From assembly GCF_051846915.1 (NCBI RefSeq), contig NZ_JBPYCR010000003.1, positions 120,443 through 184,442 on the forward strand: DNA of 64,000 nucleotides, written 5' to 3'. Under the pieces are notes generated by a model, which had not been told where the DNA came from, did no database searches, and saw only the letters and a program-made list of their open reading frames with translations. A program made the position numbers and the translations under genes. How positions within the stretch are numbered: position 1 is the first letter of the stretch; the number at the start of each line of letters is the position of its first letter. Below are positions 1 to 8,933 of this stretch, piece by piece. Source of the DNA: JBPYCR01 sp051846915 (GTDB lineage: Bacteria > Bacillota > Bacilli > Bacillales > Amphibacillaceae).

Positions 1-538
1 CTTCACCTTTATTATTTACCCATACTTTTCCATTTTTCGTAAATGATAATTCGGGACGTTTTTTCGATAATACGGAATCTTTGAAAACAACGATTCTAGC
101 AATCGGATATATCTCCTTTTCTTCCAGCTTTTCCAATAGTTTTCTTGGGTCTTTTATAAAATTATCAGCTGCATCCTTATATTTTGGATTATCTTCAGGA
201 CGAAATGTCAGTTTCCCAAAGTCTTCTTTAACATCGATCACCATTGCATTTAACTTTGTCGTTTCTACTAAATCAATTAATTTTCCTAGACGTTCTCCGC
301 CTGCTGAAGGACCTGTAACATAGATTCCTCTTACTGCCTCTGGATACTCGAAGTTAAGGCCTGTGTCATATGTAAATCGTTGGAAACTTTTATCTGTATT
401 TATCGCTTCAATGTTGATTTCTCTTTCTTGATGTAATTTTGCTTGTTGGATCTCGTCGCCATGAATATTGACGGGATGAACAAATGCAAGAAGGATAACT
501 GTCAGGATGAACGAAGTCTGTAGTTGTTTTTTTATCAT
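1..538 (-). CDS. Secreted glycoside-hydrolase-like protein (DUF4015 type), 5' part only
   Basis: Reading leftwards from an ATG at 538 the frame is open to the window edge (about 179 codons), so only the N-terminal part is present. It starts with MIKKQLQTSFILTVILLAFV, a basic end plus hydrophobic core typical of a signal peptide. From about residue 68 it reads EAVRGIYVTGPSAGGERL and then AMVIDVKEDFGKLTF, which resembles the start of the putative glycoside hydrolase (DUF4015) barrel, where 'GIYVTG' and 'VIDVKD' begin the first strands. The SD GGAGATGGGATC precedes the start. Substrate unknown; a role on cell-surface polysaccharide is inference. The catalytic region lies outside the window. Confidence 0.75.
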   Translation of the reverse strand, partial: MIKKQLQTSFILTVILLAFVHPVNIHGDEIQQAKLHQEREINIEAINTDKSFQRFTYDTGLNFEYPEAVRGIYVTGPSAGGERLGKLIDLVETTKLNAMVIDVKEDFGKLTFRPEDNPKYKDAADNFIKDPRKLLEKLEEKEIYPIARIVVFKDSVLSKKRPELSFTKNGKVWVNNKGE

Positions 539-539
539 G

Positions 540-945
540 ATCCCATCTCCTACTATAAAACTATGTATCTTTATTTATTATAAAGGACAAACCCTAAAAA
601 CTAAATGGGAATTTGCGATTTTTGTCGAATTGGTCTTTGCTTGATTTATTTTTCAGCCGTAGTATATAATTTGAGTGGATAAGAACTCACGATGGTATAA
701 TATACATAATACGAATAGACCTCCCCTAATTTGTGGGTACACTGAAATTAACTCTGAATTATTATGTACACAAATGTATACTAATTGGTAATCAATCTGA
801 TTCAGCAAAATATAATTGATTATTCGTTCTGATTCGGGAAGAATGAACCTTTTTACACAGTTGCTAAGAATATATATGCAGCGATAATGGCCGATAAGGT
901 GGCTAATAATTATCGTTCATCAAGCCAAGATGACTATTGAATTTC
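540..945. other. Intergenic stretch without a recognisable gene
   Basis: About 400 bases of AT-rich sequence between the leftward glycosidase-like gene and a repeat upstream of trpS. I found no convincing frame, RNA gene or T-box. The left end should hold the promoter of the leftward gene. The rest may contain decayed coding sequence but I cannot identify it. Confidence 0.4.
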
Positions 946-1083
946 TTAAGAAAAGCGCAAGAGCCCGGGTCAGCCTCAGGCATAGCTTAAGCGAGTAACC
1001 GTAGTTGCGGTTTTTTCACGAAAAGTTCATGCTTAAGACCCAAGGGAGCTGAGCGCTTAAATTAGCCAGCTAATCACAATACT
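946..1083 (+). repeat. Diverged short copy of the mosaic interspersed repeat
   Basis: It starts with AAGAAAAGCGCAAGAGCCC, almost the head of the larger repeats in this window (AAGAAAAGCGCAAGCGCCC). It ends with GCGCTTAAATTAGCCAGCTA, which resembles their tail GCGCTTAAGCTAGACAGCTA. The middle differs: a hairpin around GTAACCGTAGTTGCGGTT and a GCTTAAGACCCAAGGGAGCTGAGC stretch. It lies between the divergent glycosidase-like gene and trpS. Confidence 0.5.
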
Positions 1084-1158
1084 ACCTGTCCTTATAAAAA
1101 ACAATGCTGTAATATAGATAACTACATATAACAAGATAAACTGATGGAGTGAATTATT

Positions 1159-2142
1159 TTGAAAACAATATTTTCCGGCATTCAGCCAAGCGGAACATTA
1201 ACTTTAGGTAATTATTTAGGAGCAATCAGCCAATTTGTTCAATTGCAGGAAGATGAAAATTGTTATTTTTGCATTGTCGACAATCACGCAATTACCGTGC
1301 CACAAGAACCTGCAACATTACAGCATAATATCCGCTCTTTAGCTGCATTATATCTTGCCTCTGGAATTAACCATGAAAAATCGACTTTGTTCATTCAATC
1401 AGAAGTTGCAGCACACGCTCAATTAAGCTGGATGCTTCAGTCGATCAGCTATATGGGTGAACTGGAACGCATGACACAATTTAAAGATAAATCATCCGGT
1501 AAAGATGGAGTTTCTTCTGCTTTGTTTACATACCCTGCTTTAATGGCTGCAGATATTTTGCTTTACCAGACAAATATTGTACCGGTTGGAGATGATCAAA
1601 CCCAGCATTTGGAGCTGACAAGAACTCTTGCTCAACGCTTTAATAATCGATATAAAAAAACATTCGTCGTTCCTGACATTAGTATCCCTAAAGTAGGAGC
1701 CCGGATCATGTCATTGCAGGATCCGCTGAAAAAAATGAGCAAATCGGATGAAAATCCAAAAGGGTTTATTTCCATGCTGGATACACCTAAAAAAATTGAA
1801 AAAAAATTGAAAAGCGCAGTGACGGATTCAGAAGGTATTGTCGCATTTGATAAAGAAAACAAACCGGGTATTTCAAATCTGCTGACAATCCACGCGAGTT
1901 GTACAGGGGAAACTATCGAAACGGTAGAAGATAAATACAAAAATAGAGGATACGGAGAATTTAAAGGTGATACAGCTAAAGCAGTCATTCAACTTCTTCA
2001 GCCAATTCAAGAAAAATACGAACAATTAATTCAGTCCAATGATTTAGATGATATTTTGGATCGCGGCGCTGAAAAAGCAGCTGCAACAGCTAATAAAACA
2101 TTGAAAGCTGCAAATGCGGCTATGGGCTTGGGTAGAAAGTAA
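1159..2142 (+). CDS. trpS: Tryptophanyl-tRNA synthetase
   Basis: Charges tRNA-Trp with tryptophan in the cytoplasm. It is a class I synthetase of 327 residues, the usual bacterial length. The HIGH-type motif is seen as PSGTLTLGNYLGA near residues 10-22 and the KMSKS loop as KKMSKSDEN near residue 195. The start is TTG at 1159, set by GGAG about 10 bases upstream. A neighbouring yjbA in the opposite orientation is also found beside trpS in B. subtilis. No T-box leader (no AGGGTGG-type element) is visible in the roughly 80 bases upstream, which hold a repeat further out. A bidirectional terminator follows at 2391-2427. Confidence 0.97.
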   Translation: MKTIFSGIQPSGTLTLGNYLGAISQFVQLQEDENCYFCIVDNHAITVPQEPATLQHNIRSLAALYLASGINHEKSTLFIQSEVAAHAQLSWMLQSISYMGELERMTQFKDKSSGKDGVSSALFTYPALMAADILLYQTNIVPVGDDQTQHLELTRTLAQRFNNRYKKTFVVPDISIPKVGARIMSLQDPLKKMSKSDENPKGFISMLDTPKKIEKKLKSAVTDSEGIVAFDKENKPGISNLLTIHASCTGETIETVEDKYKNRGYGEFKGDTAKAVIQLLQPIQEKYEQLIQSNDLDDILDRGAEKAAATANKTLKAANAAMGLGRK

Positions 2143-2235
2143 TCAATCTTCGGTACAAAAGATAAGTGGATAAAACATATAATATGCCATTAGCGTTGTA
2201 TCTCACCCATGAGGTGACAGATACCCGTATTTAAA

Positions 2236-2341
2236 GCGATATATCCACACTCAAGAAGATTAGATCCGCACTTGCAGCGATATATCCACACTCGAGAAGA
2301 TTATATCCGTACTTGGAGCGCATATATCCACACTCAGAGTG
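2236..2341. repeat. Tandem array of a ~20/21-bp unit
   Basis: A 41-bp period (2236-2276, 2277-2317, then a partial copy) itself consists of two related half units, roughly ATATATCCACACTCRAGAAG and ATTATATCCGYACTTGSAGCG. About five half units are recognisable in a row between trpS and its terminator. The unit core TATCCGTACTT recurs alone near 34713-34725. Confidence 0.75.
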
Positions 2342-2390
2342 ATATAAAGCGTGATATCCACAACCCGAAAACTCATCTTAATCAAACCAT

Positions 2391-2427
2391 AAAAAAGTCA
2401 GTGCCACATATGCACTGACTTTTTTTA
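2391..2427. terminator. Bidirectional terminator between trpS and yjbA
   Basis: AAAAAGTCAGTGC and GCACTGACTTTTT form a perfect stem around a short CACATAT loop, with an A run on the left and a T run on the right. It can end transcripts of the convergent trpS and yjbA genes. Confidence 0.9.
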
Positions 2428-3183
2428 TAACTTTGATGTGTTTTGTTTTTGCGTTTGTTCAAACTCCCACATATTTTCAAGGAATGTTTGCCCCTTTATA
2501 AGTTTAGCGCATAATTCTTCGTGCCTTTTGCTCCATCCATGTTTGACGTCATTATACAAAGCATTCCATACCTTGTCTTTATCCATACCGCGTATAAATG
2601 GATATTTCTTCGGATCCCACTCCGTGAGCCAATAACGCAGTTCCTCTGGATTATTGATTGTTCGCAATTGATCCAACGCCATCATCAACAATTGTTTAAG
2701 CTGTCTTTCTTTTCTTGTCAGACCAATAACTAATGACGGTTTCAAAGACATTATATTTCTATTCTCTTCTTTCGACGGCTGTTTAAATTTAAACATATGC
2801 AACTTTGTGTTTTCCAACATGCCAAATATAAGCTGTTCCTGCCTCGGAATCAAACGACTTTTTCGAACTGGTATTCGGTATCCAATTGTATCAAAAGCAA
2901 TTATTTCTTTTCCATTAGATACAATACACGCATAATCAATTTCTTTTCTCTCCTGACCATTTTTTCGGTACGCCCGCTTATGTATTTTATAAAGTAATTG
3001 TTCAGGCAAATCATTCATTCCGTTTTCTATGTTGGAAAACAATTCATCGGTTATGTAAAATAACGGAACTTGATCAAGCAAGTCAATACGATCGGTCTTA
3101 CGCCATTCATGAAAATGACATACGTTATATCCGTTCTCTTCCCCTTCAAACCAATTCACCCATACATCATATACATATAACAT
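2425..3183 (-). CDS. yjbA: YjbA-family protein of unknown function
   Basis: A 252-residue protein beginning MLYVYDVWVNWFEGEENGYN, which I recognise as the conserved start of the Bacillaceae YjbA family (DUF3603). The family is soluble and of unknown function. The start at 3183 is preferred over an in-frame ATG four codons upstream because AGGTGGG lies seven bases before it and the family starts with MLY. The C-terminal half is rich in Trp, Lys and Tyr (YWLTEWDPKKYPF, VKHGWSKRH). It is convergent with trpS, as expected from the neighbourhood in B. subtilis. Confidence 0.85.
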   Translation of the reverse strand: MLYVYDVWVNWFEGEENGYNVCHFHEWRKTDRIDLLDQVPLFYITDELFSNIENGMNDLPEQLLYKIHKRAYRKNGQERKEIDYACIVSNGKEIIAFDTIGYRIPVRKSRLIPRQEQLIFGMLENTKLHMFKFKQPSKEENRNIMSLKPSLVIGLTRKERQLKQLLMMALDQLRTINNPEELRYWLTEWDPKKYPFIRGMDKDKVWNALYNDVKHGWSKRHEELCAKLIKGQTFLENMWEFEQTQKQNTSKL

Positions 3184-3256
3184 GTTGCAACCCACCTTTT
3201 AAAGCATTTAAAATCATTATGACCATCATGATTAAAAAATATTCTTGTGCAGGTTG

Positions 3257-3463
3257 CTAAATGTTATTCGGAAAACGATAAATAGTAAAGGCCATTATTA
3301 AAAAACCAATCGGTAAAAAGTAACATTCTACTCTGCTTTTAATAAACATAAAGTATTCAAACCATGTAATACCTGCTGGTAAAAAATTCATATATGCAAT
3401 AATCGTCACTCCACCGGAAACAGCTAGTCCAAATCCAATTAAAAACAAAAAAATATACCACAT
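3257..3463 (-). CDS. Small membrane protein of unknown function
   Basis: A 68-residue protein starting MWYIFLFLIGFGLAVSGGV, chosen because GAGGTG lies nine bases before this ATG. There are two predicted membrane segments: residues about 2-27 and about 47-63 (CYFLPIGFLIMAFTIYRF). I do not recognise the family. It sits upstream of yjbA in the same direction, about 70 bases away, so it may share a transcript. Confidence 0.6.
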   Translation of the reverse strand: MWYIFLFLIGFGLAVSGGVTIIAYMNFLPAGITWFEYFMFIKSRVECYFLPIGFLIMAFTIYRFPNNI

Positions 3464-3598
3464 TATACAAATCACCTCTAGCCTGTCCATCGATTTATAT
3501 ATATTTATGCAGTCAAGTTAAAAAAATGATGAATACATTTTAGAGGTGGTTCAAAAGTTCGTTAAAAATCGCTTTTACCAAAGTTTAAACTATATAAT

Positions 3599-5395
3599 TT
3601 AACGCATTATTGCTTCCTCTTCATCAGGTCTGACCCCTATAATACGTTGAACTTTTTCAGGGTAATCTGTAATAATCCCGTTAATGTCATATGATAAAAC
3701 CTCTTTAATGTTGCGCTCGTTGTTAACAGTCCATACCCAAATTTTACGATTTTCCTTTTTTGCGCGTTTAATAAATCTATTCGTGAGCATACTTTCACGA
3801 ACGGTGTAAAAGTCGACATCCAGTCCGGAAAGGTTACCTGCAGATAAGTACAAAATCTGTCCAAGCTGTATTTCACTGTTATGTTCACGAATCAATTTGA
3901 GCAAGTGCTGATTAAAAGACTGAACGGAAGCCAGCTCCTTGGCGTCATGTTTTTCGATTAGCCTTGCCAATTCTTTAGCGTAAACTGCTTCGTCACGTTC
4001 GGTTTTTACGTCAATAATTACACCAATATCTTTCTCAACTGTTAATGCGAGTGCTTCATCTAATGTTGGAATCTTTTCCCCGGCGTAGGATTCATCGTAA
4101 AGGCGCCCAATATCAATATCTTTCAGCTCCTCATACGTTAAATCACTTATTTTCGACGGAATCCCTGCCGTACGCATAAGATCGAGATCGTGGCTCAGTA
4201 CGAGTACGTCGTCTTTTGTTAAGGTAACATCGATTTCCACTGCATCGGCTCCTTTTTCAATAACGGAATGGATACTTGATATGGAATTCTCCGGAGCATT
4301 AAATCCATCCCCTCTGTGCCCGGCAACGGCTACGTCCCACCGTAAATAAACGATCGAATCCTGTATAACGTAATTAAACAAAAACACTGCTGTGAACAAG
4401 ATAACTGCTAGTGTGGTAAGCGTAGTCTTTCCACGCGGGATCATACGATTGATAGTTGATTCCACGCGACTTAAAAGTATACTTTTGTCAAGATCCAAAC
4501 AATCACTAACCTCAATTCCGGATTCTCCTTGCGATTTATAAAACATCCGTGTCAGGATGATTATGTTCATCGGTATAAAAAAGAACGATAAAACAATCGT
4601 TATGTAACTGGAAAACATTTGTAAATAGTTACCGATAAAATCTCCAATCACCTTTGAATCAATAACTATGCCCAATCGCGATAAAAGAGTAACGATCAGA
4701 AAACCAATCCCAATAAATAGGATATTCCATACGATAAGGGACATTATAATCCGGAATTTGCAAAGTTCTGTTAATTTCCAGCTAGCTTTCATTGCATTAT
4801 AGATTGATTTATTTTTGATAAAAATAAAATGGAGTGCAAAAATCCAACGTAAGTACAAATAAATGACGCCAATAAACAACGCCAGATAAATGACTTTTGC
4901 CGTTAGAGTCTCCTGAAAAAAATCCGTTATCAAGATAGTAATGTTTAAGTCCAATAACGGTGGTAAGGTTGAAGCATCAAGAAAGGGAATACCAAGCAAC
5001 AAAAGAAAAAATAACTGAAAAATACCGAACCCTAATAGTTTCGGCAACTTCTTCATCGACGTAACAAATGCATCCGAAATGTAAACTGGTTGCCTAAAGT
5101 AGCTTTTTTGCGCGATTAAAATGATAGCACCAAGCTCCACAAATAAAATTGATACCGCAACAAAACTGACGATAAATAAACCGAGAAGACCTTCAAAACT
5201 AAGACCTAGCTTATAGACTTCATTGTTTAGCAATGCTTGGCCTTTACCGACCATCATAAACAATTGATTATAAAGGTATGTTAAAATGGGAACAAAAATC
5301 ACACTTCCAAGAAACGAATAGATCAATTCAAATGATAAATATTTTATATATGACAGTTTGAAATCTTCGAGACTATTTTTAAACATCTGAACCAT
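3599..5395 (-). CDS. Glycerophosphodiester phosphodiesterase with a multi-span membrane domain
   Basis: A 598-residue two-part protein. Residues 1 to about 340 contain seven or eight hydrophobic segments (e.g. LGLFIVSFVAVSILFVELGA, IIMSLIVWNILFIGIGFLIV) matching the membrane domain often fused to GDPDs. From about residue 355 the catalytic GDPD domain is clear: GHRGDGFNAPENS, then EIDVTLTKDDVLVLSHD with the paired acidic residues and catalytic His, and IIDVKTE. It should hydrolyse glycerophosphodiesters or teichoic-acid-derived glycerophosphates to glycerol-3-phosphate and an alcohol, probably on the outer face of the membrane. The start follows GGGGGTGAATAG. Confidence 0.9.
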   Translation of the reverse strand: MVQMFKNSLEDFKLSYIKYLSFELIYSFLGSVIFVPILTYLYNQLFMMVGKGQALLNNEVYKLGLSFEGLLGLFIVSFVAVSILFVELGAIILIAQKSYFRQPVYISDAFVTSMKKLPKLLGFGIFQLFFLLLLGIPFLDASTLPPLLDLNITILITDFFQETLTAKVIYLALFIGVIYLYLRWIFALHFIFIKNKSIYNAMKASWKLTELCKFRIIMSLIVWNILFIGIGFLIVTLLSRLGIVIDSKVIGDFIGNYLQMFSSYITIVLSFFFIPMNIIILTRMFYKSQGESGIEVSDCLDLDKSILLSRVESTINRMIPRGKTTLTTLAVILFTAVFLFNYVIQDSIVYLRWDVAVAGHRGDGFNAPENSISSIHSVIEKGADAVEIDVTLTKDDVLVLSHDLDLMRTAGIPSKISDLTYEELKDIDIGRLYDESYAGEKIPTLDEALALTVEKDIGVIIDVKTERDEAVYAKELARLIEKHDAKELASVQSFNQHLLKLIREHNSEIQLGQILYLSAGNLSGLDVDFYTVRESMLTNRFIKRAKKENRKIWVWTVNNERNIKEVLSYDINGIITDYPEKVQRIIGVRPDEEEAIMR

Positions 5396-5482
5396 CTATT
5401 CACCCCCCGATTCTCTTTCATCTAATTTCCCTATGATTCTTTTCTACAAAATATGTATGAGGATAAAGTGAAACTTCATTTC

Positions 5483-5507
5483 AGTGGGGTTCCTTTCCTA
5501 CCCCACT
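5483..5507. other. Hairpin between the macro-domain gene and the GDPD gene
   Basis: AGTGGGGT and ACCCCACT form a perfect 8-bp stem around a 9-base loop, downstream of the macro-domain gene. Neither side has a strong T run, so it may be a weak terminator or an mRNA-end stabiliser. Confidence 0.45.
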
Positions 5508-5529
5508 AACAAAAAGAACAAAGATTTTT

Positions 5530-6087
5530 TTATTCATTACGCATTCCTGTTTTTAATGCTGCACTATAGATATTATAATCATTATCGGAAAAGAGAGTGA
5601 TGATAACTTTTCCAAATGAATTATTTTGCAAATGTGTCTTGATTGTATCGATGGCAATACGAGCTGCTAAATCAACCGGAAAGCGATAAACACCTGTTGA
5701 TATCGACGGAAATGCAATACTTGAAACCCCCTTATTTTGTGCAAGCGACAAGGAATTCCTATAACAATTGGCTAGCAATTCTTCCTTTGTATCATCTCCC
5801 CCACTCCAAACAGGTCCAACTGTATGAATGATCCAGTCGGCCGGTAACTTAAACCCTTTTGTAATAACCGCCTTCCCTGTCTCCAGCTTTTTGCCGTTTA
5901 GTTCATTTTTCCGAACCGATTTACAAGCCTCAAGCAGTTCATGCCCAGCCGCTCTATGGATGGCACCATCCACACCACCTCCACCCATGAGCGTTCCATT
6001 AGCTGCATTTACTATAGCCCCTACCTTCAGAAGTGTAATATCACCTTTCATTAACTCAAGTGTGTTCCCATTAACTTCCACTCGCAT
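5530..6087 (-). CDS. Macro-domain ADP-ribose hydrolase (O-acetyl-ADP-ribose deacetylase type)
   Basis: 185 residues forming a single macro domain. The ligand-binding signature AIVNAANGTLMGGGGVDGAI is seen near residues 22-41, and the second loop as SISTGVYRFP near residues 127-136. Family members remove the acetyl group from O-acetyl-ADP-ribose or ADP-ribose from modified proteins. The start at 6087 is set by AAGGAGGAG; the frame extends 52 codons further upstream but that part is AT-rich and lacks an SD. It reads toward the GDPD gene with about 130 bases between them. Confidence 0.92.
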   Translation of the reverse strand: MRVEVNGNTLELMKGDITLLKVGAIVNAANGTLMGGGGVDGAIHRAAGHELLEACKSVRKNELNGKKLETGKAVITKGFKLPADWIIHTVGPVWSGGDDTKEELLANCYRNSLSLAQNKGVSSIAFPSISTGVYRFPVDLAARIAIDTIKTHLQNNSFGKVIITLFSDNDYNIYSAALKTGMRNE

Positions 6088-6330
6088 ATGCGACTCCTCC
6101 TTACATTCACCGTCATAAACATTGAATAAATTGACCAGTATTAAATATATATCCGTAATATTCATAGAAAAAACACAATTATAGCTTAATTCGAGACTTG
6201 TTTTTGCATAGATTGGCTTATTTAAAACACTATATATCTTCATAACTCTGTTTAATAATCTTGACCAAGACTTGATAGCGAAAATCCGAATCGCATTTAT
6301 ACTATATAAAAATTTTTACCAAATCAAAAT

Positions 6331-6366
6331 CGGCATCCCTTATATTCAAAATAAGGAATGCCTACT
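6331..6366 (-). terminator. Terminator after fabF
   Basis: GGCATTCCTTAT pairs with ATAAGGGATGCC (one mismatch) just past the fabF stop on the leftward strand, followed by a T-containing stretch. It could also stop rightward transcription because a T run lies on the other side. Confidence 0.6.
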
Positions 6367-6374
6367 TTTTTTAA

Positions 6375-7613
6375 TTAATATTTTTTAAAAACAAGTGAAG
6401 CGTTATGACCGCCAAAACCAAATGAATTGCTCATCGCCACTTGTACGACCTGTTTCCTTGCTTCATTCGGCACATAGTCCAAATCACATTCTGGGTCAGG
6501 TGTTTCATAATTCGTTGTTGCTGGAATAATACTATCGTCTATGGCCTTTGCAGAGATAATCGCCTCAACTCCACCTGCAGCCCCAAGTAAATGACCAGTC
6601 ATGGACTTTGTTGATGAGACAGCGAGCTTTGTTGCATGGTCTTGGAATACGGTTTTAATTGCTGCTGTTTCATATCGATCATTCATATCTGTGCTCGTTC
6701 CGTGCGCGTTAATATAATTAACTTCTTCCGGTGCTAGTTGCGCATCAGCCAATGCTTGTTTCATTGCCCGTGCCGCTCCTTCTCCACCTTCAGCCGGTGC
6801 GGAAATATGATATGCATCTCCTGTTGAACCATATCCGACAATTTCGGCATAAATGTGGGCCCCGCGTTCTAGTGCAGTGTCCAATGTTTCAAGTATTAAT
6901 ATACCGGCACCCTCACCCATAACAAAGCCATCCCGGTTTTTATCAAACGGCCTGCTTGCTGTTGATGGATCATCATTTTGAGAAAGTGCACGCATTGCGG
7001 AAAACCCGGCAAATGCCATATTTGTAATTGGCGATTCCGTTCCGCCGGTAATAATATAGTCAACATCGCCGCGCTGTACCGCTTTATAGGCATCTCCAAT
7101 TGAATTGGTTCCAGATGCGCAAGCTGTGACTGTACAAGAATTAATCCCTTTGGCCCCAAGCTGAATTGAAACTTGCCCTGCTGCCATGTCAGGAATTAAC
7201 ATCGGTACGAAAAATGGACTTACTCGTTTCGAGCCTTTTTCAATAAATTTTCGAAGCTGTTCCTCATATACTTGCATGCCGCCAATTCCGCAACCTATCC
7301 ACACACCGACACGTTCGGCAATACTTTCATCAATTGCCAATTTTGCATCCTCCGTCGCCATCTTTGCAGCGGCAACAGCATATTGCGTGAATAAATCCAT
7401 CTTACGCACATCTTTCTTATCCATATATAACGTTGGATCAAAACCTTTCACTTCTGCAGCTACGTGAACAGGAAATGCATCTCTGTCTACTTTTGTTATA
7501 AAATCAATCCCGGAGTTTCCGGCTTTAATATTATTCCATAATGTAGTTGCATCATTTCCGACCGGGGTTACGGCACCTAGTCCCGTGACAACTACTCTTC
7601 TATTGGCCATCAT
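6375..7613 (-). CDS. fabF: 3-oxoacyl-[acyl-carrier-protein] synthase II
   Basis: Condenses malonyl-ACP with acyl-ACP in fatty acid elongation. 412 residues, normal for the family. The catalytic triad is visible: Cys in TACASGTNSIGDAY (near 165), His in NAHGTSTDMND (near 305) and His in SMTGHLLGAAGG (near 342). Two adjacent ATGs follow GGGAGG, so the start may be 7613 or 7610. In B. subtilis it forms an operon with fabHA. Here fabH is also immediately upstream and co-directional, but the gap is 265 bp and holds repeat-derived sequence. Confidence 0.96.
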   Translation of the reverse strand: MMANRRVVVTGLGAVTPVGNDATTLWNNIKAGNSGIDFITKVDRDAFPVHVAAEVKGFDPTLYMDKKDVRKMDLFTQYAVAAAKMATEDAKLAIDESIAERVGVWIGCGIGGMQVYEEQLRKFIEKGSKRVSPFFVPMLIPDMAAGQVSIQLGAKGINSCTVTACASGTNSIGDAYKAVQRGDVDYIITGGTESPITNMAFAGFSAMRALSQNDDPSTASRPFDKNRDGFVMGEGAGILILETLDTALERGAHIYAEIVGYGSTGDAYHISAPAEGGEGAARAMKQALADAQLAPEEVNYINAHGTSTDMNDRYETAAIKTVFQDHATKLAVSSTKSMTGHLLGAAGGVEAIISAKAIDDSIIPATTNYETPDPECDLDYVPNEARKQVVQVAMSNSFGFGGHNASLVFKKY

Positions 7614-7644
7614 TATGCCTCCCTTTAAAATCCATTCTCAAATT

Positions 7645-7805
7645 AGAGGTTGTTCAAATAGTTCGATAAAAAATCAATTAGATCAAGAGGACCTGTTCTG
7701 CCTTTAATTTTCACGCATGTCGGCGTTACAACAAGTTTTTTTGGTGGGGCGAGCATTTACGCGCAGCCCCAAGGCGTCGTGTTTGTAGCCGACGCTTCTT
7801 TCCTC
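7645..7805. repeat. Repeat-derived sequence inserted between fabH and fabF
   Basis: GGTGGGGCGAGCATTTACGC at about 7741-7760, continuing GCAGCCCCAAGGCG, is nearly the reverse complement of the module GCATAAATGCTCGCCCCACC seen in the large repeats at 16.7, 23.5 and 51.1 kb. The edge GAGGTTGTTCAAATAGTTCG (about 7645) resembles GAGGTGGTTCAAAAGTTCG near 3542. This looks like a decayed, inverted mobile or repeat fragment. Confidence 0.55.
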
Positions 7806-7878
7806 TTATTGAGCATGCACTGTCTTACAATGTATTTATCTCAAGAATAATTTTATCATATGATACAGATTAAGTTGA

Positions 7879-8817
7879 TTATTTACCCCAACGAATAGCA
7901 GCTGCTCCCCAGGTCAAACCACCGCCAAAACCAACCAATACAATCAGGTCATTGTCTTTTATTTTACCTTGTTTCACAGATTCGGAAAGGGCAATCGGTA
8001 TGGAAGCGGAAGAGTTGTTCCCGTATTTTCTGATCGTTTCTGCCATCTTGTCCTCTGCAATTCCTAGTCGTTCCCGTGCAGCCTCCATAATCCGGATATT
8101 CGCTTGGTGTGGAATTAAATAATCAACATCTTCTTTATTCAAACCTATCTTCTCAACAACTTTAACCGATGATTCAGGCATCTGCCGAACAGCAAATTTA
8201 AATACTTCTCTGCCATTCATTACGAGATGATTCTTTTTATCCTGAAACAAATCGCTTCCGCGAGAACCATTTGAACCAAGCTCAGAAGAAAGTATGCCTT
8301 TACCTTCTGAAACTTCACCTACGACCGCAGCCCCGGCGCCGTCCCCGAGTAATACACATGTATTTCTATCCGACCAATCCGTAATTTTTGATAATTTATC
8401 TACACCAACTACCAACACATGTTTATATGTTTTTGCTTCGATAAATTGTTGCGCTGTAACTAATCCATAAACAAAACCGGTACATGCTGCACTCACATCC
8501 ATTGCCGCTGCATGTTCAGCCCCTAAGCGGTCTTGCAACATACAGGATACGGAAGGAAATGGTGTATCCGGTGTTACGGTTGCGACTAATATTAAATCAA
8601 TGTCTTTTGCATCTATATTCGCATCCTTCAAAGCGTTTTCAGCAGCGTAAAAAGCCATGTCCGATGAATCTTCATCTTCTTTTGCAATCCTTCTTTCTTC
8701 TATCCCGGTTCTAGAAGCAATCCATTCGTCTGTTGTATCTACTATTTTTTCCAAATCTTTATTTGTCACTACATGTTCCGGAGCGTAATGTCCCACTCCT
8801 AAAATACCTGCACCCAT
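7879..8817 (-). CDS. fabH: 3-oxoacyl-[acyl-carrier-protein] synthase III
   Basis: Starts fatty acid synthesis by condensing an acyl-CoA primer with malonyl-ACP. 312 residues. Catalytic residues are visible: Cys in DVSAACTGFVYGL (near 112), His in PHQANIRIM (near 238) and Asn in YGNNSSASIP (near 268). C-terminal GFGGGLTWGAAAIRW is typical. Transcription runs on toward fabF. A FapR-like operator lies about 40-60 bases before the ATG, so malonyl-CoA-responsive control is likely. Confidence 0.97.
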   Translation of the reverse strand: MGAGILGVGHYAPEHVVTNKDLEKIVDTTDEWIASRTGIEERRIAKEDEDSSDMAFYAAENALKDANIDAKDIDLILVATVTPDTPFPSVSCMLQDRLGAEHAAAMDVSAACTGFVYGLVTAQQFIEAKTYKHVLVVGVDKLSKITDWSDRNTCVLLGDGAGAAVVGEVSEGKGILSSELGSNGSRGSDLFQDKKNHLVMNGREVFKFAVRQMPESSVKVVEKIGLNKEDVDYLIPHQANIRIMEAARERLGIAEDKMAETIRKYGNNSSASIPIALSESVKQGKIKDNDLIVLVGFGGGLTWGAAAIRWGK

Positions 8818-8856
8818 GTATCCATCCCCTTAATTGTTCAACTTGTTACTATCATA

Positions 8857-8876
8857 TATTATGACTTGGTACTAAT
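8857..8876 (-). promoter_or_regulatory. FapR-type operator upstream of fabH
   Basis: On the leftward strand the sequence is ATTAGTACCAAGTCATAATA, very close to the known FapR site (ATTAGTACCTAGTCTTAATT type). FapR represses fatty acid and phospholipid genes in Bacillus and is released by malonyl-CoA. Its position before fabH is where B. subtilis has one. Confidence 0.8.
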
Positions 8877-8933
8877 TTTAATGTAATCTTCTATTTGTTG
8901 CAAGCAAAAATCGCTGCACAAATGTTTTAATGA

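Noticed and set aside
81..323. Rightward 80-codon ORF at the left edge
   Set aside because: It is the antisense shadow of the leftward DUF4015-type gene, which has a signal peptide and SD.
1084..1158. Possible T-box leader for trpS
   Set aside because: B. subtilis trpS has a T-box, but no AGGGTGG-type element or terminator pair is visible before this start.
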